Positions 49,385 through 58,388 of a stretch of DNA of 64,000 bases are shown here, piece after piece. The notes beneath the pieces were generated by a model that ran no database searches, was not told the origin of the DNA, and saw nothing but the letters and a program-made list of their open reading frames with translations. Both the position numbers and the translations under genes were made by a program. Position 1 is the first letter of the stretch; each line of letters begins with the position of its first letter. The stretch comes from JAEYKI01 sp036679405 (lineage in GTDB: Bacteria; Bacillota; Clostridia; Christensenellales; Christensenellaceae): positions 1-64,000 of the forward strand of contig JAVBVZ010000037.1 of NCBI GenBank assembly GCA_036679405.1, given 5' to 3'.

Positions 49385-50029
49385 TCAGCTGTACCTGCTG
49401 GGCTTCGGTTTTATCATGCAAACCACATAATCTTTTGCGCGCGCGGGGATTTCCCGCAAGCTGCGAACCCACTGGTTTTTTTCACTCGTTTGAGCCGCGG
49501 TTCCACGGGCATCCAGGCCAAGGGCGCGCGCGTCGTAAAGAGCCCGGGGCATATGATATGCCTGCGTCACAATGATCACGCTCTGAAAGCCATAAACCTT
49601 CCCTGCCCGGTATACGGAAGAATACGTATCAAATCCTTCCCGGTCAACAATGATATCTTCTTTTGGAACGCCGGCCTCCAGTGCATACCGCTGCATTACG
49701 CTTACCTCATCATAGCGGTGCTCTCCGCCGTCCCCCGTCAAAAAAAGTTTTGGCGCGGCTCCCTGTTTATATAAATCAATCCCTGTTTCCAGGCGTTTCT
49801 TCAAAATATCCCCGGGTACGTCTCCGTTTACACGCGCACCCAGCACAAGTATACATTGCGCATTTAAATTTTCCATATCCTGCTCCGCTGCAGTCTCTTC
49901 GTCCGCACTGCATAAGATGGCCGCGTTCGTAAAAGCCAAAGCTGACACAAACAACAAAACCAATGCGGCAGCAACTACAGCCCACTTTTTTAACGGTTTT
50001 TTCAATTCTGTCCCGGACTTTTTTAACAT
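49385..50029 (-). CDS. YdcF-like (DUF218) membrane protein
   Basis: The 214-residue protein has one N-terminal membrane helix (about 15-37) and an extracytoplasmic DUF218 domain with CILVLGARVNGDVPGDILKKRLETGIDLY, LFLTGDGGEHRYDEVSVMQ and VIIVTQAYHMPRAL. The SanA/ElyC-type relatives act in envelope integrity; the reaction is unproven. Single gene. Confidence 0.88.
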   Translation of the reverse strand: MLKKSGTELKKPLKKWAVVAAALVLLFVSALAFTNAAILCSADEETAAEQDMENLNAQCILVLGARVNGDVPGDILKKRLETGIDLYKQGAAPKLFLTGDGGEHRYDEVSVMQRYALEAGVPKEDIIVDREGFDTYSSVYRAGKVYGFQSVIIVTQAYHMPRALYDARALGLDARGTAAQTSEKNQWVRSLREIPARAKDYVVCMIKPKPSRYS

Positions 50030-50198
50030 GCGGATCCTCTTTTTGCTTTATCATAACACAATCCGCTTTTTTTTCCCATGTATTTCGGGGAGCTTTAAAA
50101 TAAGGGCCCTGTAAGTTTACAGATGTTCCTGTGCTAAATAAAAAGGGCTGCAAAACGCAACTGCCGCCGCCTCTTTTACTTTTTTGCCTGCGTGCAGG

Positions 50199-50588
50199 CT
50201 ACCCGCTGCTCATATTGCCGTAAGGCCATACACGTATGCCTCCGAAATCCAGAATATTGGTATATCCCAATTCAGCAAGTGTTCGGGAAGCTTCTTTACT
50301 CCGCGTTCCATTGCATCCGTAAACCAGTATCATCGCATTTTTATCCGGCAATTTTTCCGGTGCCATTGATTCTATTTGTGTATCCGGAATAGATATACTG
50401 CCCTTAATACGGCTTTTTTGATATTCCGACGCCGGCCGCACATCCAGTATAATGAAGGGGTCATTCCCATCCATGATTTCTTTTGCCCTCTCCGGTGAAA
50501 TCTGCTCATAATCCGCCGCCGGATCATTGATTCCGCAGCCCGTAAGCAGCACAAGCGCAGCCAGTAAAACGGCTGCCAATCTTTTCAT
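50199..50588 (-). CDS. Rhodanese-like lipoprotein A
   Basis: The 129-residue protein has a signal peptide with lipobox LLTGC at residue 18, then a single rhodanese domain with ILDVRPASEY and the active loop YGCNGTRS, where Cys is the sulfur acceptor. It is probably anchored outside and handles persulfide or thiol groups. It is a paralog of the gene at 50964, about 50% alike by eye over the domain; the loop differs (CNGTR here, CRSGR there). Confidence 0.9.
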   Translation of the reverse strand: MKRLAAVLLAALVLLTGCGINDPAADYEQISPERAKEIMDGNDPFIILDVRPASEYQKSRIKGSISIPDTQIESMAPEKLPDKNAMILVYGCNGTRSKEASRTLAELGYTNILDFGGIRVWPYGNMSSG

Positions 50589-50635
50589 ATTACCCTCCTT
50601 CCTGCATATCCCTATGAAAAGCGCCTGGGAACCCT

Positions 50636-50671
50636 ATAAAAAACCGGCAAAGCAGGTTGCCGCTTTGCCGG
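50636..50671 (-). terminator. Terminator between rhodanese genes
   Basis: CCGGCAAAGC (50644-50653) pairs perfectly with GCTTTGCCGG (50662-50671), TTTTTTAT follows on the minus strand. Confidence 0.88.
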
Positions 50672-50773
50672 AAATCATTACGCTCCGCAAAGAATATTTT
50701 TTGGAAGCCTTATAATGCACTCTTCAAAAAGCGCTGCTTTTTAAAGAGCCTGCGGGCATTTCCGCCCGCCGCT

Positions 50774-50941
50774 TTACTTATCTTCATCTTCTTCAAATTC
50801 AACCGTCTTACAGGATTCACCCGTAAAAGGATGTGAATAGGTGTTTTCGCTTTCCGTATCCGTATTTTCCTCATCCACATCAAATTGTGCACGGATTACG
50901 TGTCCGCTCTCCAGATGGCATACGCCTTTCTTCTTTTTCAT
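50774..50941 (-). CDS. Small acidic protein, 55 aa
   Basis: A short gene translated from the ATG at 50941 with a strong GAGGAGG site 7 nt upstream. The product starts MKKKKGVCHLESGHVIRAQF, then becomes very acidic (DVDEENTDTESE and EFEEDEDK at the end) and contains two Cys. It lies 22 nt after the rhodanese lipoprotein at 50964 and is probably cotranscribed. I recognise no family. It may bind metal or a partner protein. Confidence 0.65.
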   Translation of the reverse strand: MKKKKGVCHLESGHVIRAQFDVDEENTDTESENTYSHPFTGESCKTVEFEEDEDK

Positions 50942-50963
50942 GTTTTACGCCTCCTCGCCTAAG

Positions 50964-51353
50964 TTACCCGGTCACCAAACCGCCATAAGGCCAGTCCTGG
51001 ATTCCGCCCATATCTGAAACATGGGTATATCCCATGTCTGCCAACGCCTGTGACGCAATTGCGCTCCGTCTCCCGGACCGGCAATAAACAAGTATAGTTG
51101 CATCCTTGTCCGGCAATTTTTCCGGCGCCAATTGTTCAATTTCCGTATAGGGGATCAATATGCTGCCTTCAATATGCCCCGAATCATATTCTTCCTGCGT
51201 ACGCACATCCAAAAGGATATACGAATCACCGCTTTCAATAATCTCCTTTGCCTCTAAGGCCGATATCTTTGCATATGCGGCGGCAGTTCCGGCGCCTGCA
51301 CACCCTGTCAGCAACAATATTGATGCTAACATTATTGTAAAAAATTTTTTCAT
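50964..51353 (-). CDS. Rhodanese-like lipoprotein B
   Basis: The 129-residue protein has lipobox LLTGC at residue 18, then a rhodanese domain: ILLDVRTQEEYDSGHIEGSILIPYTEI and the active loop VYCRSGRRSA. It should transfer sulfane sulfur to a thiol acceptor outside the membrane. It is nearly equal in length and layout to the lipoprotein at 50199. First gene of a small unit with the acidic protein. Confidence 0.92.
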   Translation of the reverse strand: MKKFFTIMLASILLLTGCAGAGTAAAYAKISALEAKEIIESGDSYILLDVRTQEEYDSGHIEGSILIPYTEIEQLAPEKLPDKDATILVYCRSGRRSAIASQALADMGYTHVSDMGGIQDWPYGGLVTG

Positions 51354-51451
51354 AGGCCCCCCGTTTGTATCTTTGGGCTTATTGCCGCTTGTATATTATG
51401 ATAAACCCAAAACAGCTGCCGCAAACGGGCTGTACGCACCTAAAACATATA

Positions 51452-52681
51452 TTACCGGTCCTGTTCGGCCCAAAAGATATCTTCCCCCATTTCAGGCATC
51501 TGGCCGCGGCTGCAAACGACACAATTTCCGCCCATAAGCTTTGCTTCATACAGCGCACCGTCTGCCATCCGGTAAATCTTTTTAAGATCGGTTTCTTTTG
51601 TGGGGATGATTGTCACAATACCAATGCAGATCGTTATTCTGATTTTTGCATGTTCGTAAATCGCTTTTATTTCTATCGTCCGCCGCATTCGCTCGGCCAC
51701 CAGACTAGCTTCTTCTTCATTTGCGTCGGGCAGCAGTATAGCAAACTCATCCCCTCCATACCGTCCAAAAAGATCATATGAACGCAGCCCTTCCTGCACA
51801 ATTAAAGCTACTTCTTTCAGCGCGGTATCTCCAACATAGTGTCCGTAAGTGTCATTCACTTTTTTAAAATCGTCTATATCAAACAACAAAAAGGAGACCG
51901 GCCCCTTCTTCCGTTCGAAATAGCGAAGGGAACGTTTTCCCTGTTCGGCAAATGCCCTGCGGTTTAAAATACCGGTCAGGCTATCCGTATTGGCTCTCTT
52001 AAGCAGCCGTATATCGGCCTGTTCCTTGGCCAGCAGAAAGTATCCGGTCCCGGACAAGATCATCATGACAAACAGGGCAAAGTTTATCCACGAATATATC
52101 TCTTCCACGGACGCAAAAGAAGCATGAAACAAGCCGACCGCAACCAGCATTCTTGATAAGAACCCCCCGATCACCAGCAAATACAAGATGCCCACAATCC
52201 TCTGCAAATATGATTTCTGATGATTGAATAAAAGATGCAGCGCCGGGTATAAAATAAACAGCATACAAAAAGCGGATACTAAAACAATTCTTGCTTCCTG
52301 TCCGCTTACGGCAAAATAGAGAAAAGAATATGCCGCCGCAAAAGCGGCCGTCGCCAGCGGAAGAATTTTCTTTGCCCATAGCCGTCCGGCGCCAAAAAGC
52401 GCCAGTACAGCCAGCCCTTCCAGAGCGATTGCAGAAACAAACAATACGTTTTCCACAATCAAATAAAAAAAATCCATAGAAGAAGTATCTATGGCTCCGG
52501 TCATCAAAACACCAAGGCCCCATAAGATAAAATTTGTCATCTGACAAATTTTCGCAGCCAAAAAGATCTTCAAAGACCTGTCTTTGAGTATGTTTTTATA
52601 GCTTATAATCAGAACGATCATAAAGATGTCAACCAGAATGACCGCCAAGACGATTGTAGTGCTGTCGATAGACACCGTCAT
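51452..52681 (-). CDS. Membrane-bound diguanylate cyclase (GGDEF)
   Basis: The 409-residue protein has seven or eight membrane helices in residues about 1-215 and a C-terminal GGDEF domain with DSLTGILNRRAF and the active motif RYGGDEFAILLP. It makes cyclic di-GMP from GTP. An inhibitory RxxD site is not obvious before the active motif. No EAL or PilZ protein is nearby. The membrane part may sense a signal. Confidence 0.93.
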   Translation of the reverse strand: MTVSIDSTTIVLAVILVDIFMIVLIISYKNILKDRSLKIFLAAKICQMTNFILWGLGVLMTGAIDTSSMDFFYLIVENVLFVSAIALEGLAVLALFGAGRLWAKKILPLATAAFAAAYSFLYFAVSGQEARIVLVSAFCMLFILYPALHLLFNHQKSYLQRIVGILYLLVIGGFLSRMLVAVGLFHASFASVEEIYSWINFALFVMMILSGTGYFLLAKEQADIRLLKRANTDSLTGILNRRAFAEQGKRSLRYFERKKGPVSFLLFDIDDFKKVNDTYGHYVGDTALKEVALIVQEGLRSYDLFGRYGGDEFAILLPDANEEEASLVAERMRRTIEIKAIYEHAKIRITICIGIVTIIPTKETDLKKIYRMADGALYEAKLMGGNCVVCSRGQMPEMGEDIFWAEQDR

Positions 52682-52780
52682 CTTTTCACCAAATCCAATG
52701 ATATTTTATTTATGAAAAACACGTCAGGCAGTAGATTATTATACACTAAATACGCTTACTTTTAAAGTTGTTTTCAAAAT

Positions 52781-53239
52781 TCAGCTGCAAAATGCAGCCG
52801 CTTGCGCCGCCACCGCATCTTCATCCGCCTTATCCTTAGGAATGCCGAATTTAAATGGAATAGGGCCTATCTTTTCTTCCAGCTTTTTGAATACGGGATC
52901 CGTATCTCCTCCTCCGCTCGATAAAACCAGGCAAACCTTCTGAAGGTTTGATTTTTCTTTTTCCAAAAGAGAATAGACCGCAGGCGCAGCATTTCCTGCC
53001 CAAACGGGTCCTACAATCAAAATATGGTCCAGTTCATTAAAATCAACTTCAGGGTCGATTACGGGCGTGGTTTTTTTAAAACGCAACGCATAAAATCCGC
53101 CGCGCAGAAATCCAAATATGCCTTTCCAGTTCTTATCGTCCGTGATTTGCGAGAGGCCACATCCCCCCTGCGCCGCAATTTTTTCAGCTATGCGTTTTGA
53201 ATTCCCGCTTAATGAAAAATATAACACCCTGCAATTCAT
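52781..53239 (-). CDS. Flavodoxin-like protein
   Basis: The 152-residue protein has the FMN phosphate loop YFSLSGNSKRIAEKIA at the N terminus, VGPVWAGNAAPAVYSLL and LSSGGGD for the isoalloxazine ring. It serves as a soluble one-electron carrier, possibly replacing ferredoxin. Single gene facing the ferredoxin gene at 53414 on the same strand. Confidence 0.88.
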   Translation of the reverse strand: MNCRVLYFSLSGNSKRIAEKIAAQGGCGLSQITDDKNWKGIFGFLRGGFYALRFKKTTPVIDPEVDFNELDHILIVGPVWAGNAAPAVYSLLEKEKSNLQKVCLVLSSGGGDTDPVFKKLEEKIGPIPFKFGIPKDKADEDAVAAQAAAFCS

Positions 53240-53361
53240 ACTTTTTCTCCTCTACCTTATATTTGGCAAAACTTCCAGCCGGTTCTTCTGTAATACAGTT
53301 TCTATATAAAAACAAAAAATCCTTTTTGTACTTTCCGTATTTTTGTTTTCTCCATCCATCT

Positions 53362-53399
53362 TAAAAAGAAAGACACCGGCGACGCACGCCGGTGTCTTT
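53362..53399 (-). terminator. Terminator after the ferredoxin gene
   Basis: AAAGACACCGGCG (53369-53381) pairs with CGCCGGTGTCTTT (53387-53399), then CTTTTT on the minus strand. Confidence 0.9.
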
Positions 53400-53413
53400 A
53401 GATTTAAAACAGG

Positions 53414-53602
53414 CTATTCAATCCTGATCGCTTCAGAAGGGCAGCTGTCTGCGGCTTCTTTGGCGCTGTCCTCCACGCCGGCCGGTATTTCATCCACCAG
53501 GACCGTCGCAACATCTTCAAGTCCAAATTCAAATACTTCCGGACAAATATTAGGGCACAGCCCACACCCGATACACAAATCTTTGTCAACATACGCCTTC
53601 AT
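53414..53602 (-). CDS. Single-cluster ferredoxin, 62 aa
   Basis: The ATG at 53602 with AGGGGA upstream gives a protein starting MKAYVDKDLCIGCGLCPNICP, with the fourth ligand near the end (CPSEAIRIE). It has only one CxxCxxC motif plus a distal Cys pair position, so it is a [4Fe-4S] ferredoxin of the Thermotoga/Desulfovibrio I type. It is unlike the 2[4Fe-4S] protein at 47616. Confidence 0.92.
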   Translation of the reverse strand: MKAYVDKDLCIGCGLCPNICPEVFEFGLEDVATVLVDEIPAGVEDSAKEAADSCPSEAIRIE

Positions 53603-54189
53603 AAATTGCAATCCCCTCTTTCATGATAGAATATTTGCCTTTATTATATACCCGGCGCAGAGCTCCCGCAAGCCCAAAACTTTTCTAATATGTACTCATT
53701 TGGAAAAGCGCCTGCCCGGCATTTAAATCACAAAAAAAGAAGCGGCTTTTGCCGTTTCTTTTATCTATATAAACTCCTCTTTGCGCAGAAAGCGTTGCAA
53801 TGAATCGCATGCGCTTTCTACAGGAGGAATCGTTATAAAAAAAAGCTGTACAATGTTTCTCTTTTATTTATGTCCTAATCATAATCCCTGTTTGTGAACT
53901 ATAAACGTAAAAATTATGAAGAATCCATGAACATTCTGCCTGAGACAAAAAAGACAGCCCTGCGTCTGAAAATATTGTTTTGGGCGGTGCTTTATACAAA
54001 GTGCAAAGAGCGGGCACCCTGGTGCTCCGCTCTTTGCGCGTGAGGAATCTTTTATGATGAACTTTAAAGTAAGCCTTATATTCTGTTGCTATTAATATAA
54101 TTCCAACCGCGCCTTCTTAAACCGCAAATGTGTGTTTTTCATAATTTTATTTAAAAGCGCATTCTTGTTTCATAACGCCGGGTTTTCCA
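53603..54189. other. Gene-free region with two strong hairpins
   Basis: Nearly 590 bp have no supportable ORF. GCAAAGAGCGG with inner GCACC/GGTGC pairs with CCGCTCTTTGC (about 54002-54038), a long hairpin without a T run on either strand. AGAAAGCG/CGCTTTCT lie around 53788-53820. A GGAGGAATCG ribosome-like site near 53821 has no start codon after it. It could hold an RNA or a decayed gene. Confidence 0.4.
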
Positions 54190-54219
54190 AAAACAAAAAG
54201 CCGCTTTTAAGCGGCTTTT
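54190..54219 (-). terminator. Terminator after the GH18-like gene
   Basis: AAAAGCCGCTT (54196-54206) pairs with AAGCGGCTTTT (54209-54219), then TGTTTTTGG on the minus strand. Confidence 0.85.
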
Positions 54220-54234
54220 CCATTTAATCATTTT

Positions 54235-55371
54235 TCAATTCAAACTTGCACCTTTGAGGTTCCCCAGCATTTTTAATGTATCCGGCCTCGCGCCGCCCAT
54301 TTTCCACAACGCAGCCCTTCCGCATCCAAGCGATTTTGAAAGGTCAAACCATCCTGCCAAAGTTTCCGCATCCGCATACCATACAGTGTGCACGGTTCCG
54401 TCCTCAGCAGTATATTCAAAATACAGGGCGCCGCTGTTTTTATCCCGCTGGATATTCCCACTGAAAAGGGAAAGTTCGTACGCCTCTGTTTCGGTAATTT
54501 CCCGCGCATTTCCGGAAGCATCCCAGTCAATGCCGCCTGTCGCAAAGGCCATCCGCGCATTTCCCGGCAAACCGTCCATTTGTTTTGCAGTATCGCTTAT
54601 GGATGCCGCATCCGTCCTTGGCCCGGGAATGGCTCCCGTCCCATTCAAATCATAAGCCGCCACCACATACTCCGGGCCTTCCGGAAGTGCAGCGGCATCC
54701 CAGCCGCCTCCCTGTTCCAAAACGACCCTGAGTTTCATATCCAATCCGGTAAGGCGATCATACAGTTCATCTAAAAAAAGTATAAATCCCTCCCGGGCAG
54801 TGCCGCTGATATTGGCATAATTGATTTCCACACCGTTAAATCCGTTTGTCCGCGCCAGAATCACAAGATCATCAATATGACGGGCGCGCGCCTTTTCAGT
54901 GGTCAGTAACCGTTTAAGCAGCGCCCCGTCCCTGTATATCCATTCGCCGTTCTCCCTTGCCCGGTTATTTACCAGCGTTAGATACACCGGCAGGTCATTG
55001 GCGCCTTCCCTGATCCCCAGCGCTAAAATCATTTGGGAAGCATCTTCTGTAAAAAAGATCCCGTCCTCCTCATTGAAGGCGGCGGAATAAGCCTGTATAC
55101 TATCCGGCATGCCGGCAACCGCGTTGACTTCTTCCAAGCCCTCCTGCCAGTCCGACGAATCAACCCATACCGAAAGATCAAACCGTGCAGAATCAGCCTC
55201 AGACTGCGCCGCACCGTATGCAGAAGAATCTGCCCCGGGGTCTTCTTCCAGTTCGGCCATCCGCCCGAAATGCTTGGTCCAGAGGCCGGCTAAAAGAATA
55301 AGGGCTGCGGCCGCACAAACCAATAGTCCTATTAATATTGCTTTATAATTTATTTTTTTGGGTTTTGCCAT
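54235..55371 (-). CDS. GH18-like membrane-anchored protein, catalytic motif lost
   Basis: The 378-residue protein has an N-terminal membrane helix (about 10-30) and an extracytoplasmic barrel resembling the YdhD/chitinase-type glycoside hydrolase 18 group, with IDDLVILARTNGFNGVEINYANI in the middle and LGCGRAALWKMGG near the end. The catalytic DxxDxDxE reads NGVEINYA here: all acids except one are replaced and the Glu is Ala. It is therefore probably non-hydrolytic and binds glycan or peptidoglycan. Confidence 0.75.
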   Translation of the reverse strand: MAKPKKINYKAILIGLLVCAAAALILLAGLWTKHFGRMAELEEDPGADSSAYGAAQSEADSARFDLSVWVDSSDWQEGLEEVNAVAGMPDSIQAYSAAFNEEDGIFFTEDASQMILALGIREGANDLPVYLTLVNNRARENGEWIYRDGALLKRLLTTEKARARHIDDLVILARTNGFNGVEINYANISGTAREGFILFLDELYDRLTGLDMKLRVVLEQGGGWDAAALPEGPEYVVAAYDLNGTGAIPGPRTDAASISDTAKQMDGLPGNARMAFATGGIDWDASGNAREITETEAYELSLFSGNIQRDKNSGALYFEYTAEDGTVHTVWYADAETLAGWFDLSKSLGCGRAALWKMGGARPDTLKMLGNLKGASLN

Positions 55372-55615
55372 ATCTCAGTCCTTAAAACTGCCGTCGGCCA
55401 CACTCCGCTTTTTATAGTATTTACTAAGGGCCCGGCTGCTGCGCTTTCCATGTATTCGGATCGGCAGCAATCCCTGCCATTCAAAAGTAATGTTACCACA
55501 TCTCTTCTTTTTATTCAACCAATCCACTCATAAAGCAGGTCCTTTGGTTCCGCATAAGCCGTATTATTGGGGAAGCATTCATAAATTCTTTTCAGGCAAT
55601 CCTGAAGCCGGACAT

Positions 55616-56491
55616 TTAGAAATCACAGGCCGCTTCTTCTTTTGTTTTGTTTTTCTTTATACGGTACATCTCCCTGTCGGCCCTTTCCTCCAATGAGTAA
55701 AGTGTATCGTCCGTCTTCATTTCCGAAATCCCTGCACTGAAGGTAATGGCGACCGCTTTTTCGTCCGGCCGGTTTTGACTTCCCATCTGACCTTTCACCC
55801 TTTTTAAAACGGCTTTTGCTTCAGCTTTGTTTGTATCAGGCAACAAAATCACAAATTCGTCTCCTCCATACCTTCCCAAAATATCAAATTCACGAATGCT
55901 GGCTTGCAGGTTTGCCGCAAAATCCTGTAGGATCCGATCTCCGGCCGGATGGCCTTTTTCATCATTTATTTTCTTAAAGCAATCTATGTCTGCCATCACT
56001 ACACAAAGATTTTTTTTGTACCGCTTCGCTTTTTCCACCTCAACGGCTGCCATCTGTTCAAAATATTGCCGGTTGTTTATACCGGTCAATCCATCCGTTT
56101 GGGCCATTTCACGCAATCGTTCGCCCAATACCTTTTCGGTTATATCCATACAACTGCCGATATAACCCATAAAAATGCCGGCGTCATCAAAAAAAGGCAC
56201 CCCCCGGTCATTAATCCATCTGTAGTCTCCGTCGAACCGTTTTAAACGGTACACCATTTCAAACGGCTCTCTTTGCGCAAAAGCTTTCATATAAGTGTTC
56301 ACACAGCGTTCCATATCCTCAGGGTGTACGCCCTCGGCCCACCCGTTTCCCATTTCCTGCTGCATGGTGCGTCCCGTGAACTGCAGCCATCGCGTATTAA
56401 AATAATTACACAGGCCATCCGTGCCCGCACGCCATAAAAGATTCGGAGAATTCTCCACAATCATTTTATACTGCCCGCCATCCAGTTCCAT
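55616..56491 (-). CDS. PAS-GGDEF diguanylate cyclase
   Basis: The 291-residue soluble protein has a PAS domain (about 1-120; NSPNLLWRAGTDGLCNYFN, then the PAC-like YRLKRFDGDYRWINDRGVP) and a GGDEF domain with DGLTGINNRQYFEQ and RYGGDEFVILLPD. It would make cyclic di-GMP in response to a ligand or redox change. It is the second cyclase in the window, and no phosphodiesterase is nearby. Confidence 0.93.
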   Translation of the reverse strand: MELDGGQYKMIVENSPNLLWRAGTDGLCNYFNTRWLQFTGRTMQQEMGNGWAEGVHPEDMERCVNTYMKAFAQREPFEMVYRLKRFDGDYRWINDRGVPFFDDAGIFMGYIGSCMDITEKVLGERLREMAQTDGLTGINNRQYFEQMAAVEVEKAKRYKKNLCVVMADIDCFKKINDEKGHPAGDRILQDFAANLQASIREFDILGRYGGDEFVILLPDTNKAEAKAVLKRVKGQMGSQNRPDEKAVAITFSAGISEMKTDDTLYSLEERADREMYRIKKNKTKEEAACDF

Positions 56492-56633
56492 ACATACACC
56501 TTCCTCCTATTGTTCTATTATCATAGATAACGCGCTGTTCCTCCACAAAACATTATTTTGTTTTTCTGTATTATTCTCCATTTAAAATCCTGAAATTCAC
56601 CGCTCAAGATCCTTATATCTTATTTAAGTTCTT

Positions 56634-57383
56634 TTACCGGTAAGAAGCCTCGCCTTCCAAGGGCTTCGTATCGTAGGGGGAAAACTTAAGATTCAATTCG
56701 GGTGTTTCATCCATACCGATGTCCGCCTGCGTCAGTGTCAGGCTGAGAACATGCCCTCCTCTGGTTTTATTTTCAGAAACAAAATGCAGGTGATATCCCG
56801 CAGCATTTGTATTCCCCATAAAATCAGGAAACCAGAACCCCACCAGCGTTCCGCTGATATCGGTATAATCAAATACGGCCTGGTTTTCTACCGCCACGGC
56901 CAGAGGCGGATATGGCTTATCATATGTTCCTACACTTCGAACCTCGATTTTTGAAAGCGTACAGGGGATCCTTATGGCATACGGCAAATCATTCCTGGGC
57001 CGCAGGCTGTCCAAAAGCGCTTTGAGACTGTCATAATCCATATCCGCGTCCGTCACCTGTTTTTGGATATCTTTATCAAAAGTTGTTACCGCATAAAACG
57101 GGCTTCCTTCTTCGTCCCCCTGCACGGTTACTTCCCCCGTCCGGGATGCCTTATACACAACCCCGTCCAAAACTATCATCTCACCGTCCAGCCGGTCAAA
57201 TGTCCCAAGACCGGTATCCCCCTCTAAACGTATATCGCATACCGTCGCAACCGCATCATAATTTCCCGCCAAAAGCGCTTCCATGGCTGCGCCCTGATAA
57301 ATTGTTTCTTCATTTGCTTTTTGCGCCGAGCACCCGGCCAGCAAAATAACGCCTGCAACTGCAGCAACCCATATCTTCTTCAC
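56634..57383 (-). CDS. Exported acetolactate decarboxylase lipoprotein
   Basis: The 249-residue protein has a signal peptide and lipobox LLAGC about 17 residues in. The mature part is an alpha-acetolactate decarboxylase with GLGTFDRLDGEMIVLDG and the zinc ligands GYHLHFVSENKTRGGHVL. It converts acetolactate to acetoin. Most homologues are cytoplasmic; here the lipobox puts it outside the membrane. The GTG at 57383 is preferred since GGGGGAG lies upstream and MKKIWVAAVAGV is a typical signal start; an ATG 18 nt upstream has no ribosome site. Confidence 0.88.
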   Translation of the reverse strand: MKKIWVAAVAGVILLAGCSAQKANEETIYQGAAMEALLAGNYDAVATVCDIRLEGDTGLGTFDRLDGEMIVLDGVVYKASRTGEVTVQGDEEGSPFYAVTTFDKDIQKQVTDADMDYDSLKALLDSLRPRNDLPYAIRIPCTLSKIEVRSVGTYDKPYPPLAVAVENQAVFDYTDISGTLVGFWFPDFMGNTNAAGYHLHFVSENKTRGGHVLSLTLTQADIGMDETPELNLKFSPYDTKPLEGEASYR

Positions 57384-57479
57384 TTTCTCCCCCCGATTCA
57401 TTATGATGATATAATAAAAAATCAAATCCCGTTTCTTTTTGGTTTTTAAAAAAAGGCCCTGCCTCCCGGCATTTTTTCC

Positions 57480-58343
57480 TTATCCGCATAGTATGGAGCT
57501 CATAGGGTCATAGCTTTTGATATTTTTTGCAACCTGTCCCAAGTTGTAATTCGCGTAACAGTATTTGCATCCGCCCGGGCAGGTATTATATGCGCCGATA
57601 TCAACGCTTGCCGCACAGCCGCATCCTGGACGCTGATACCTGTCTTTTTCCGCGTTGGGATTTTTTCCGGTAATTCTTTCAATCAGCGCCGCATCAACGC
57701 AACTGGCATGGCCAACCCCGACCCCCGAAAGATCAATCTCTTCCGCACAGGTCTCCATGCCTATTCCGTAAGACATGGCGATTATTGCCAGTTGTTCTGC
57801 CGCTTGCCTCATCGTTTCTTCTCTCCATTGCCCGGGCGCTACCTCGCTCATTCGTTTTTGTGTATTGCGGTAAAAATCCATAAAACTTATAACGCACTTT
57901 TCCGTGTACCCTTTCAGCGCCCGGGCTATCTCTTCAAAATGTTCCCGGTGCCGCTCCAGCGTATACTTTTCACTTAAAAAAATCGGATCGTAACGCCAAA
58001 TCACCCGCTCGGGACCGATTCTGTCCGCCAAATTTAAAAATGAAGAAATTAAATCTTCATCTTTTGAAGGAATCCCCGGCTCAACATCTTTCCCATATCC
58101 CGTAAGGGTAAACAAAAAATAGTACGCAAAGCCGGAAAGCCGGTCCAACTGTTTTAGCATAGGCTCTGGATTTTTTGTCCAAAACACCATGCAATCCACA
58201 TCCGTCCTTCGCAAAGATATCCGCCGGATCTGTTTTGCATTAAAGGGGTTTTTCACTTCCACATATCCCTGCCGCAGCCGTTCGAAAAACCAGTCTGAAA
58301 AAAAAGCAGGGATGTCCGTCCGCCTGCTTGCGCTGATAATCAT
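57480..58343 (-). CDS. DUF1848 family protein
   Basis: The 287-residue protein starts MIISASRRTDIPAFFSDWF, the DUF1848 signature, with AAAGGAG before the ATG at 58343. Its C terminus carries a Cys-rich block (CGCAASVDIGAYNTCPGGCKYCYANY) that may hold an Fe-S cluster. The biochemical role is not known. It is close to and in the same direction as the AmmeMemoRadiSam genes, hinting at a shared function. Confidence 0.85.
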   Translation of the reverse strand: MIISASRRTDIPAFFSDWFFERLRQGYVEVKNPFNAKQIRRISLRRTDVDCMVFWTKNPEPMLKQLDRLSGFAYYFLFTLTGYGKDVEPGIPSKDEDLISSFLNLADRIGPERVIWRYDPIFLSEKYTLERHREHFEEIARALKGYTEKCVISFMDFYRNTQKRMSEVAPGQWREETMRQAAEQLAIIAMSYGIGMETCAEEIDLSGVGVGHASCVDAALIERITGKNPNAEKDRYQRPGCGCAASVDIGAYNTCPGGCKYCYANYNLGQVAKNIKSYDPMSSILCG

Positions 58344-58388
58344 TCTTTTTTGCTCCTTTGCCTTCAAGACTCCCCCGGCTGCAGACAC

